A DNA stretch of 7,168 nt from Chloroflexota bacterium (GTDB lineage Bacteria > Chloroflexota > Dehalococcoidia > Lucifugimonadales > Lucifugimonadaceae): the NCBI GenBank assembly GCA_002730795.1, contig PCAX01000059.1:1-7168 (forward strand), given 5' to 3'. Below, in pieces: positions 1 through 6,533 of the stretch. The position numbers and the translations under genes are program-made. Under the pieces are notes generated by a model, which was not told where the DNA came from, searched no databases, and was given only the letters and a program-made list of their open reading frames with translations. Every line of letters starts with the position of its first letter. The first letter of the stretch is position 1.

Positions 1-71
1 GCCAACGGGCAGGATTGAACTGCCGACCTGCTGTTTACGAAACAGCTGCTCTACCACTGAGCTACGTTGGC
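1..71 (-). tRNA. tRNA-Thr (anticodon CGU)
   Basis: Read on the minus strand this folds into a complete cloverleaf. The 7-bp acceptor stem is GCCAACG with CGTTGGC. The D arm is GCTC-AGTGGTA-GAGC, the anticodon arm GCTGT-TTCGTAA-ACAGC, the variable loop AGGTC, and the T arm GGCAG-TTCAATC-CTGCC. All stems pair perfectly. The anticodon CGT in the 7-base loop reads ACG, so it is a threonine tRNA. The acceptor stem ends exactly at window position 1, so the discriminator base and any encoded CCA are outside the window. The gene starts 25 nt after the stop codon of the 2-hydroxyacid dehydrogenase on the same strand. I see no convincing terminator or separate promoter in that gap, so read-through from the upstream operon is possible. 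Confidence 0.96.
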
Positions 72-96
72 CCGTTGACTAAATGTAAAGGAATAC

Positions 97-1083
97 CTAT
101 ATACCGACTCGTGATTTTCCACGAACTTCAGGATTGATCCAATTTTCAGGTTCATTACCGCTGATAACCCGGACGACTTCTTGGGCTGTTCTGGTCTCAA
201 GTTCTAGTGTGGATGCCTCAGAAAAAAACGCTGTGTGCGGAGTGATAATTACATTCCTATTTTGAAACAGAGGATTTGATCTTTTTGGAGGTGTAGGTTC
301 TAATACGTCCAAACCTGCTCCGCCTATATGGCCACTGGAAAGGGCTTCGGAGAGGGCTTCTTCATCAATTAATCCACCTCTTGCACAATTAATAATTATC
401 GATCCTTTTTTCATAATTTTCAGCTCATTTACGCCTATCATACCTTGAGTTTGTTTTATGAGTGGGACATGCAAAGAAATGAAATCTGATTGCCGAAGTA
501 AATCCTCGAATTCAACGATTTCGACCCCTCCGACAGAATCACCGGTATTCAATAACGGGTCGTACGCAATTATTTTCATACCAAAGCCGCTAGCTTTGGC
601 AGCAAGCGACCTTCCGATTCTTCCAAAACCGACTATACCGAGGGTAGCTCCTCTGGTACGATGTATAGGCTCGTTCAAAGACACTTTGTCCCATTCACCG
701 ATTAAAACCTGGTTGGTGTGCGGTACAAACCTGCGGTTTAAACTCAAAATCATTCCCATAGCATGGTCCGTCACTTCATCCATGCAGTAATCTGGAACAT
801 TTGTTACTACTATTCCTAATTCTGTGGCTTTGTTAATATCCACGTTATCTACCCCAATGCCAAATCTAGCAGCGATTTTACAATTCTGGGCGGAGTTTAA
901 AACATTACCGGTAACCTGCGCGAAACAAAACATTATCCCCTCGACATCTTTTGCAAGGGTGGCAAGCGTTTCTTCCGAAGAATCTGGAGCTATTACAGTT
1001 TCAAAACCAGCCTCTTTCAGAATTACTTCTTCCGGCTCAGTCGATGGCCATACGTAATCGGTTATAAGAATTTTATTAGTCAT
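97..1083 (-). CDS. NAD-dependent D-2-hydroxyacid dehydrogenase (phosphoglycerate dehydrogenase-like / CtBP-like)
   Basis: Predicted cytosolic NAD-linked oxidoreductase that interconverts a D-2-hydroxyacid and a 2-oxoacid. In 328-residue numbering, the N-terminal substrate domain contains the ARFGIGVDNVD segment (about 72-82). The Rossmann fold carries GFGRIG (G152, G154, G157), followed by an acidic residue at the end of the next strand (YDP, D175), which favours NAD over NADP. The catalytic triad is present: Arg in NCARGG (R235), Glu in VLEPTPP (E262) and His in TPHTAFF (H283). There is no C-terminal ACT domain, so it is the short form and is unlikely to be a classic serine-regulated SerA. 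Substrate cannot be told from sequence. I chose the ATG at 1083 because AGAGG lies 5 nt upstream; the in-frame GTG at 1089 overlaps that Shine-Dalgarno sequence. It follows the RACo-like gene by 16 nt and ends in TAG. Confidence 0.93.
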   Translation of the reverse strand: MTNKILITDYVWPSTEPEEVILKEAGFETVIAPDSSEETLATLAKDVEGIMFCFAQVTGNVLNSAQNCKIAARFGIGVDNVDINKATELGIVVTNVPDYCMDEVTDHAMGMILSLNRRFVPHTNQVLIGEWDKVSLNEPIHRTRGATLGIVGFGRIGRSLAAKASGFGMKIIAYDPLLNTGDSVGGVEIVEFEDLLRQSDFISLHVPLIKQTQGMIGVNELKIMKKGSIIINCARGGLIDEEALSEALSSGHIGGAGLDVLEPTPPKRSNPLFQNRNVIITPHTAFFSEASTLELETRTAQEVVRVISGNEPENWINPEVRGKSRVGI

Positions 1084-1099
1084 TTGCACCTCTAATAAC

Positions 1100-2728
1100 T
1101 TAGATTTCCATAGGTTTAAATTGACAGCCTTCTACAAAAAAGTCAAAAAAATCCGGAACGGTTTCAAGTTCAATATGTTCTATCGTACTAACGAATTGTT
1201 CTAAATTTCGTCTTGATTGCAATGATAAAAGCATTAGTCTTGCCCCGACAAGGGAAGCATTACCTATTTTTTTTACTTGGTTGCGTGAAATACCTGCAAT
1301 AAAACCTATCTCTATAGCATTGTTAACGTCAATGTAGTTAGCGAACCCTCCAGCTAGAAATAGATTTGATATTTCATTTAGATTAAAGCCACTTTCCCTT
1401 ATAACAAGTGCCTGCCCACAATAGTTGGCAGCTTTAGCCTGTGACAAAGCGGAAAGGTCTCTCCTTGAAATAGTTAAATTATTAACTTCGGAAAATTGGT
1501 AATGAGAGGATTTATCATTAAAAACTCCGAGCTCATTCATTATGTTGTTTTTCCGTAGCCCCGCAATTAGATCAATGAGCCCTGATCCGCAGATACCTAT
1601 AGGATCTACATTATCTATAACTTCTATAGTATTGGGTGAGTTTGCATCGACCGTTATATGTTCGATAGCTCCACCATACCCAGGCATTCCAAAAGTGATC
1701 TCGCCTCCTTCAAAAGCAGGACCGGCAGGACATGAGGCAGCAATATACCTGTCTGAACACCCAAAAACTACTTCAGTATTTGTTCCCACGTCGATCAGCA
1801 AAAAAGGGTCTTTTTGATGTTCGGCGTCTATAGCTAAAAGATTCGCCGACGTGTCTGAACCCAAATGGGAAGAGATAAGGGGTCCGGTATAAACCATGCC
1901 ATTATGGTTAATTCGTAAACCTAACGACCTTGCAGTTGCTGTGATTGCCGTATGAGGCCGTTTATCGTCGATCATCTCAAATTCTGTTATGGACTTATAT
2001 GGTTTTACACCTATCGTCTGGACGTTTAGACCTAGAAAAATATCCCTCATAGTTGTGTTACCAACGGCAACTATTTCATATATTTGATTTCTTCTAAGTT
2101 TTTTAATCTTCACCATCTCGCCGATCTCAAAATTGATAGAAGACACCAGTACGGCCTGTAATTCTCCTGTGTATTTGCCACCATCATATGAAATCCGGTT
2201 CATAACATCGCTGCCTCCGAACCGTTGCGGGTTCTCGAAGGACGAAGTGTGAACAATTTCACCCGATTCAAGGTCTACCAGGTTTATCACAACCGTAGTG
2301 GTCCCTATATCTATCGCCAAGCCAAGTATTGATCCACGGTATGTGTCTATGATCTTGGATGATTCTCCGTTGTTATAAATGACGTCATTTCCATCTCGAA
2401 CAACTGCAGGGGATATATTTGTGTTGACATCAGCTCCAGCTGTTAATATTTTCGGTTGTCTCCGTAAGACGGAAAAATCTACTACTTTTTCTATGTCATT
2501 TACATAGGTTTGACAGGCAAGCCGGTAATTCTTTGTAAGAAAACTTTCAGCCTCCGTGGGTTGGGACAGTGCGTCTACGCCCCTGCGAATTTCTACGATG
2601 CACTCATGGCATTTTCCGTTACGTCCACAAGAAGTTGGGACACGTACCGATAATTCGTCTGCATACTCAAAGAGGGTTTTATCACGTGCGCCATCGATTG
2701 GTTGGGAGTTTAGGTATACGGGGGACAT
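1100..2728 (-). CDS. RACo/RamA-like corrinoid-protein reactivator (2Fe-2S ferredoxin plus ASKHA ATPase-like domains)
   Basis: ATP-dependent reductive activator that returns inactive Co(II) on a corrinoid protein to Co(I), judged by family membership (RACo/RamA/AcsV, DUF4445). The 542 residues begin with a ferredoxin domain whose cysteines follow C34-x5-C40-x2-C43-x28-C72, the plant-type 2Fe-2S spacing. A linker to about residue 130 leads to an ASKHA fold with phosphate motif LAIDIGTTT (137-145), a second IDVGTNTE motif (312-319), CPAGPAFEGG (333-342), GICGSG (378-383) and an adenosine-type AGGFANYID motif (459-467). The C-terminal tail is longer than the fold needs and contains C534. Full length for the family. 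The ATG at 2728 is preceded only by a weak TTAGG. The gene lies 43 nt after the small Cys-rich gene and 16 nt before the dehydrogenase, in the same operon as its likely client, the corrinoid protein. Confidence 0.92.
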   Translation of the reverse strand: MSPVYLNSQPIDGARDKTLFEYADELSVRVPTSCGRNGKCHECIVEIRRGVDALSQPTEAESFLTKNYRLACQTYVNDIEKVVDFSVLRRQPKILTAGADVNTNISPAVVRDGNDVIYNNGESSKIIDTYRGSILGLAIDIGTTTVVINLVDLESGEIVHTSSFENPQRFGGSDVMNRISYDGGKYTGELQAVLVSSINFEIGEMVKIKKLRRNQIYEIVAVGNTTMRDIFLGLNVQTIGVKPYKSITEFEMIDDKRPHTAITATARSLGLRINHNGMVYTGPLISSHLGSDTSANLLAIDAEHQKDPFLLIDVGTNTEVVFGCSDRYIAASCPAGPAFEGGEITFGMPGYGGAIEHITVDANSPNTIEVIDNVDPIGICGSGLIDLIAGLRKNNIMNELGVFNDKSSHYQFSEVNNLTISRRDLSALSQAKAANYCGQALVIRESGFNLNEISNLFLAGGFANYIDVNNAIEIGFIAGISRNQVKKIGNASLVGARLMLLSLQSRRNLEQFVSTIEHIELETVPDFFDFFVEGCQFKPMEI

Positions 2729-2771
2729 TGAGAAACCTAATCCTGTTCATGGTATGTGGTGACTCGAACCA

Positions 2772-3026
2772 CTATCTCTGTGAGGGTTCCCAAGCCGACC
2801 TGTAATCGAGAACGTCACTACCTGTGCATATTGGCATAGACGAATGAGAGGATGGCATATGTTGGTACGTGCAGGCAAACATGGCCGTACACCTTGATTT
2901 AGAGTCTTTGTATGGGCACCTGCTTTTCAAAACATTGTCCGCGACGTTGGCTATATCTGAATAAATAGAATATATCTTATTAAGACTTTTTTTCGTTTTG
3001 TCCTTGTCAAGATTTTTTTTGTCCAT
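2772..3026 (-). CDS. Small cysteine-rich protein of unknown function (84 aa)
   Basis: I cannot assign a function. The first third is lysine- and aspartate-rich and helical-looking. The second half has four cysteines, C37-x8-C46-x4-C51-x15-C67, interspersed with histidines (H56, H61), which suggests a bound metal or a small Fe-S cluster. The C-terminus is LDYRSAWEPSQR. I have a vague memory of a similar LDYRSAWE ending in small proteins near corrinoid genes, but cannot confirm it. There is no signal peptide or membrane segment. It starts 4 nt after the corrinoid-protein stop codon with no Shine-Dalgarno sequence, so translation is probably coupled. It stops with TAG 43 nt before the reactivator gene. 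Its position between client and activator suggests a role in electron delivery to, or maturation of, the corrinoid protein. It could be spurious, but position, spacing and cysteine pattern argue that it is real. Confidence 0.72.
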   Translation of the reverse strand: MDKKNLDKDKTKKSLNKIYSIYSDIANVADNVLKSRCPYKDSKSRCTAMFACTYQHMPSSHSSMPICTGSDVLDYRSAWEPSQR

Positions 3027-3030
3027 GGGT

Positions 3031-3780
3031 TTAGGAAGCTTTTAACTCCTCCAACATCTTGATTAAATTTTTTGTAACATCAACACAATCTACCGCATTC
3101 TCACCGTAACCGTCGGCACCCATTTCATCAGCAAATTCCTGGGTTACTGGAGCCCCACCGACCATTAACCTAACTTCATCTCGAATGCCAAGATCCTCAA
3201 ACGATGAAATAGTCCTACCCATATTAGGCATTGTTGTTGTTAGTAGTGCTGACATACCAATTACTTGAGGTGAATGTTCTTCAAAAGCGTCAGAGAATTC
3301 TTCAGCCGAAGTATCAACTCCAAGATCATGCACTACAAATCCAGCGCCTCTCAGCATCATAATACATAAGTTTTTACCTATGTCATGTAAATCTCCCTTA
3401 ACCGTGCCCATAACCACGATCCCCAGTGGTTCTATACCGGATGCAGAGAGAATGGGTTCAAGGAACGCCATGCCTGCTTTCATAGCTCTGGCGGAAATTA
3501 ACACTTCGGGAACAAAAATTACGTTGTCGCGGAATTTCACTCCAACTATCGCCATGCCATTTAGTAAGCCGTTATCCAGGATGTGATTGGCGGTATAACC
3601 ATCGTCTAACGCGTTTTTCGTGAGTCTGCCTACTTCCGTATGCGCCCCTATAATAAGTTGGTAAGCTATCTCTTGCATACACTCATCTGCTTGGTCCAAT
3701 CCCTCGCCAATATGTTTTTGTTCTCCAGGTCTCGTGACGTATTCAAACTCGAGAGCCAGACCTTTATTTTTTATAGCCAT
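3031..3780 (-). CDS. Corrinoid (B12-binding) methyl-carrier protein, MtaC/MtbC/MttC-like
   Basis: Methyl carrier that shuttles a methyl group on cobalt between two methyltransferases. In 249-residue numbering, an N-terminal extension of about 35 residues is followed by the helical cap domain (about 36-115, with the characteristic NGMAIVGVKF and FVPEVLISARAMKAG stretches). The cobalamin-binding Rossmann domain then shows all three signatures: DLHDIG (D130, H132, G135; the lower-axial His), SAL (S177-x-L179) and VGGAPV (G208, G209). It has no fused methyl-THF, homocysteine or activation domain, so it is a stand-alone carrier. The start is uncertain: I favour ATG 3780. A TTG at 3786 is also in frame, neither has a Shine-Dalgarno sequence, and an internal ATG at 3678 would begin right at the cap domain. 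It is preceded by an AT-rich gap of 113 nt and followed after 4 nt by the Cys-rich gene. Its partners are probably the UroD-like and homocysteine methyltransferases. Confidence 0.93.
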   Translation of the reverse strand: MAIKNKGLALEFEYVTRPGEQKHIGEGLDQADECMQEIAYQLIIGAHTEVGRLTKNALDDGYTANHILDNGLLNGMAIVGVKFRDNVIFVPEVLISARAMKAGMAFLEPILSASGIEPLGIVVMGTVKGDLHDIGKNLCIMMLRGAGFVVHDLGVDTSAEEFSDAFEEHSPQVIGMSALLTTTMPNMGRTISSFEDLGIRDEVRLMVGGAPVTQEFADEMGADGYGENAVDCVDVTKNLIKMLEELKAS

Positions 3781-3893
3781 AAACAAACATCTAAAATTTA
3801 AAATTCTAATAACAATTTAATAACAAGATAATATTGTCTCACCAAAACGTTAGTATTTCTCCATTCGAAGTTTACAAATTTTTGAAATTTGAA
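3781..3893 (-). promoter_or_regulatory. AT-rich intergenic gap, possible internal promoter for the corrinoid-protein half of the cluster
   Basis: This is the widest gap within the minus-strand cluster (113 nt) and is strongly AT-rich, unlike the 1-60 nt gaps elsewhere. It contains a short perfect inverted repeat CAAATTT-TTG-AAATTTG at 3875-3891, just after the UroD-like gene's stop codon. That stem is pure A/T apart from its outer C-G pair and has no following T-run, so it is a poor terminator. On the minus strand there are several weak -10-like boxes, for example TAGAAT at 3808-3803, but no well-spaced -35 partner. A promoter or an mRNA processing site is plausible from spacing and composition only. 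Confidence 0.3.
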
Positions 3894-4928
3894 CTAGTTA
3901 TTACGTTCTGCTGACCAATCTTCAATCGCGATTGGTATTTCCAATAGATTTTCTAGCTTGGTTTTTAGCGGTATTGCACATTCAGGTGCGATTAATTGAA
4001 CGCCAGCATCGAGCGCTTTGTAAACTTCTTTTCGAACTTCTGCCGGGCCTCGTGAATACAACGTGGTTGGATTATTTATGTTCCCGACCAACTTAATACC
4101 TCCGTCTACCGCTTCCATAGCTTCTTGTGGATCATTTTTAGAATCAAAATGAAAAGCTGCCATACCTGTTTGGGCTATATATGGCATCCGATCCACTGTG
4201 TTGCCGCATATGTGAAGTATAAGTGGCACAGGGAGAATCTCTTCCAATTCCTGGTGGATTTCTAGGAGAAATCTGCGGTAGTATTCACCGCTCACCAAAT
4301 CACCCGTCGCATGATCTGGAACAGTTAACACATCAGCCCCAGCTTCTATTTGCGCTTCTCCAAATAGTATCGTGAATTCCATAAGTTTACGGAGAGATTT
4401 CATTATTTCAGCCGGGTCATCTACTGTCCCTAATAAAAATGGCTCTACTCCGAATACGTGGTAAGCCAGTGTCCATGGTCCCATTGTTTTTCCTACGATA
4501 GCGACTTCATCTCCGAACTCCTGTTTGAGTAACTTAATAGAATCTATGATCGCACGTGTATCTTTGTGGGTTAAGAAATCCTCGGGTATAGAAACATCTG
4601 ATGACGATTTCCAAATGGGTTTTGTCATTCTGACGGTGGGCCAATTATCCTTCTGTTCCCATTGCATTTCACAACCGATAGCCGAGCTTTCTTGGATGAT
4701 TGAAAAATAAGGGGCAATACTATCAAATCCCAGTTCCGTATAGCCTGTTGCTGCCAATTTGGCGTTTAATTCGGGGTTTCTGTGGGCTTCAGGAAAATGC
4801 GAGTCCACTAAGTCCATTAACTCAACTGAAGCTACGTTAGTAGGGTTGCATGCGGGTGGCCTATCGACCGGCAGTCCATTGAGGGCATTTAGTACCCTTG
4901 TTTTTGAATTCATTTGATTAGTTGTCAT
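3894..4928 (-). CDS. UroD/MtaA-family cobalamin methyltransferase
   Basis: Uroporphyrinogen-decarboxylase-fold TIM barrel of 344 residues, in the branch that includes the corrinoid methyltransferases MtaA, MtbA and CmuA. It is placed there rather than with HemE because it carries the zinc-thiolate signature HxC...C: H239-x-C241 in LILHICGN and C317 in APECAIP, 75 residues apart, at the ends of adjacent barrel strands. The N-terminus (SKTRVLNALNGLPVDRPP) is also typical of this branch. In such enzymes zinc activates a thiol acceptor or positions a substrate while the methyl group moves to or from a corrinoid protein. Here it could load methyl groups from an unknown donor onto the carrier encoded next door, or remove them. 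ATG 4928 has a weak GGA close upstream and lies 20 nt after the preceding stop. It ends in TAG. Direction and substrate are not visible in the sequence. Confidence 0.87.
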   Translation of the reverse strand: MTTNQMNSKTRVLNALNGLPVDRPPACNPTNVASVELMDLVDSHFPEAHRNPELNAKLAATGYTELGFDSIAPYFSIIQESSAIGCEMQWEQKDNWPTVRMTKPIWKSSSDVSIPEDFLTHKDTRAIIDSIKLLKQEFGDEVAIVGKTMGPWTLAYHVFGVEPFLLGTVDDPAEIMKSLRKLMEFTILFGEAQIEAGADVLTVPDHATGDLVSGEYYRRFLLEIHQELEEILPVPLILHICGNTVDRMPYIAQTGMAAFHFDSKNDPQEAMEAVDGGIKLVGNINNPTTLYSRGPAEVRKEVYKALDAGVQLIAPECAIPLKTKLENLLEIPIAIEDWSAERNN

Positions 4929-4948
4929 ATGTCCATTTCTTTATGTGT

Positions 4949-5599
4949 TTAAGTTTGAGAAAAGCCTAAAGTTTGTGTGGTCATTTGTCCTTCCATGTCG
5001 GATTCTGTCAGCATATCTTCCACGGCACTAATATTTCTTGCGTAAGGCAGAAGTAGCCTAACAAATTTATTGTATTCTCCTCCGTCTGGAAACTTAAATT
5101 TGTTTGGAGCAATCCGATCGCATCCACCATATTTCATAAACCCCCCTACGACAGCTCGTATCCGCATTTCCGAACGTTCATGTACACCTTCTACCGAAAC
5201 GGAATAAACTGTTTCTTGTTCTAAATTTTCTCTTGAAATTTTAAAAATTAATTTAGTCTTAGTGTCAGGCGAAGTTATTTCGCCGGTTGGAATTAAACCG
5301 TCTGGTGGTTTCTCGATGGCGGAAGTGAACATGAACCTTAGGGGTAAATCTAGGTTTATTGAAGTAGCCAGTTGCATTTGATCGTATCGTTCGGGATTAG
5401 CGATTAAATCTCCTAGTTTGCAGCATCTGTCCCTAATTTGTTCAATCCTTTTTTCAATGCCTTGTATTTTACTGTAACTCCAAACGGTTAAAATATTCCC
5501 TTTCCTAAACAATCCGGTGCTTACCTCATGAAAATGAGGGTCTATAGAAACAAGTTCTATGCAGTTACCGAGTTCTTTGATTTTTTCCGTCACTTTCAT
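4949..5599 (-). CDS. Unrecognised 216-residue cytosolic protein in the methyltransferase operon
   Basis: I do not recognise this family. There is no signal peptide or membrane span, and the predicted composition is mixed alpha/beta. Visible features are DPHFHE near the N-terminus (H22, H24, E25, a possible metal-ligand cluster), a charged helical stretch with a vicinal Cys pair (about 46-62; C59, C60), a central beta-rich part with PPDGLIPTGEITSPD (98-112), and VGGFMKYGGCDRI (151-163) containing C160. The C-terminal tail is acidic and polar and ends MTTQTLGFSQT. ATG 5599 has a good AGAGGAG 9 nt upstream. The gene is 27 nt after the homocysteine methyltransferase and 20 nt before the UroD-like gene, so it is almost certainly co-transcribed with both. 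Possible roles include a substrate-binding or pterin-handling subunit, or an assembly factor. These are guesses from position alone. Confidence 0.85.
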   Translation of the reverse strand: MKVTEKIKELGNCIELVSIDPHFHEVSTGLFRKGNILTVWSYSKIQGIEKRIEQIRDRCCKLGDLIANPERYDQMQLATSINLDLPLRFMFTSAIEKPPDGLIPTGEITSPDTKTKLIFKISRENLEQETVYSVSVEGVHERSEMRIRAVVGGFMKYGGCDRIAPNKFKFPDGGEYNKFVRLLLPYARNISAVEDMLTESDMEGQMTTQTLGFSQT

Positions 5600-5626
5600 G
5601 TATTTCTGCTCCTCTACTCAGTCATT

Positions 5627-6475
5627 CTATTTTGATTTAAAAGTGTCTAACGTTTTTCTCAAGTATTTAATGTGTTCGGGACCAGTGCCGCAACACCCTC
5701 CCAATATGTTAATGGGTAGCTTAAGCATTTTCAGATAGAAATCAGACATATATTCTGGCGTCTCGGGATAAATTATTTGATTCTTTTTAATGGATGGTAT
5801 TCCAGCATTGGATTGTATTACCAAAAACCCGTCGGTAGTGTCACGCATTTTTGCCGCTATTTCCAACATTTTTTCAATCCCATTACCGCAATTGGCGCCG
5901 GCCACGTGGGCGCCGGCTTCAAAAATACCTTTTACAGCGTCTTCTGGAGTGATACCCATCATCGAAAAAAAACCTCTTGGTCCTTTATCAAAAACCATGG
6001 TGGACATTACCAATAAGTTAGTGTTTTCTCGGGCGGCTTTTATCGCGATCTGTGCTTCCTCAATTGCCATTTGGGTTTCAATCATAACAGCATCGGCACC
6101 TCCTTGTTCTATTGCAGTAATCTGATCAGTGAATGCATCATACATTTCTTTTTCGGAAACTGAACCCAACGGCTCTATGAATTCACCCGTTGGACCGATC
6201 GATCCAGCTACATAACACCTTGAAGGAGCCCTTTTTTTTGCAATAGATGCAGCTTTTTCATTCAATTCAAGTAATTGGTTTTCAAGACCATAGTGTTTTA
6301 ATCGAAATTTGTTGCCACCGAAAGTATTGGTTAGCACTATGTCGGAACCTGAATCGAAATATGCCGAAGCCATATCACCGATGATTGAAGGGTGTTCAAT
6401 GTTCATTAATTCTGGGCAACCTCCGGGTTCTAGTCCATTTTTTTGTAGATAAGTACCGGTACCTCCGTCGAACAC
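5627..6475 (-). CDS. Zn-dependent homocysteine S-methyltransferase (Pfam S-methyl_trans, MetH N-terminal/BHMT type)
   Basis: TIM-barrel enzyme that transfers a methyl group to homocysteine to give methionine. Numbered from GTG 6475 (282 aa), it shows the family motifs DGGTGTYL (3-10), VLTNTFGGN (47-55), GSIGPTGE (91-98) and the three zinc cysteines C196 (GANCGNG) and C261-C262 (GGCCGTG). The 65-residue spacing equals that I recall for MetH of Thermotoga maritima (C207, C272, C273). It lacks pterin, B12 and activation domains, so it is a stand-alone homocysteine module that would need the separate corrinoid protein as methyl donor. The start is in doubt. GTG 6475 has GGGGAG 6 nt upstream but cuts into the first barrel strand. 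The open frame continues upstream through 19 residues ending LLGRLSNGETL, which looks like the usual family N-terminus, up to an ATT at 6532. Stops with TAG. Confidence 0.93.
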   Translation of the reverse strand: MFDGGTGTYLQKNGLEPGGCPELMNIEHPSIIGDMASAYFDSGSDIVLTNTFGGNKFRLKHYGLENQLLELNEKAASIAKKRAPSRCYVAGSIGPTGEFIEPLGSVSEKEMYDAFTDQITAIEQGGADAVMIETQMAIEEAQIAIKAARENTNLLVMSTMVFDKGPRGFFSMMGITPEDAVKGIFEAGAHVAGANCGNGIEKMLEIAAKMRDTTDGFLVIQSNAGIPSIKKNQIIYPETPEYMSDFYLKMLKLPINILGGCCGTGPEHIKYLRKTLDTFKSK

Positions 6476-6533
6476 AAGTGTCTCCCCATTGGATAAGCGA
6501 CCTAGTAAAGTATCTTTCGATGAGTTACTAATG

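Noticed and set aside
458..1057. Plus-strand open frames at 458-790 and 824-1057
   Set aside because: They are antisense to the well-supported 2-hydroxyacid dehydrogenase, have no ribosome-binding sites and no recognisable protein features.
1542..2805. Plus-strand open frames at 1542-1817, 2556-2762 and 2569-2805
   Set aside because: Shadow frames opposite the reactivator and Cys-rich genes, with low-complexity translations and no family resemblance.
2751..2822. tRNA-like stretch on the minus strand containing GTGGTTCGAGTCACCAC, which resembles a T arm
   Set aside because: The hairpin (2756-2772) closes with a U-A pair and its loop is out of register with a real T loop. No acceptor, D or anticodon arms pair around it. 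It overlaps the coding end of the Cys-rich gene. Neither a tRNA-Sec nor a tRNA-Pyl fold could be made.
3875..3891. Inverted repeat CAAATTT-TTG-AAATTTG as a terminator after the UroD-like gene
   Set aside because: The stem is only 7 bp and almost entirely A/T, with no U-tract after it on the minus strand, so it would not terminate efficiently.
97..6475. Possible pyrrolysine or TAG recoding, as in methylamine corrinoid systems
   Set aside because: Four of the eight minus-strand genes (ending at 97, 2772, 3894 and 5627) terminate with TAG exactly where their families should end. No TAG interrupts a methyltransferase frame, and no MtmB/MtbB/MttB gene or pylS is present. TAG is an ordinary stop here.
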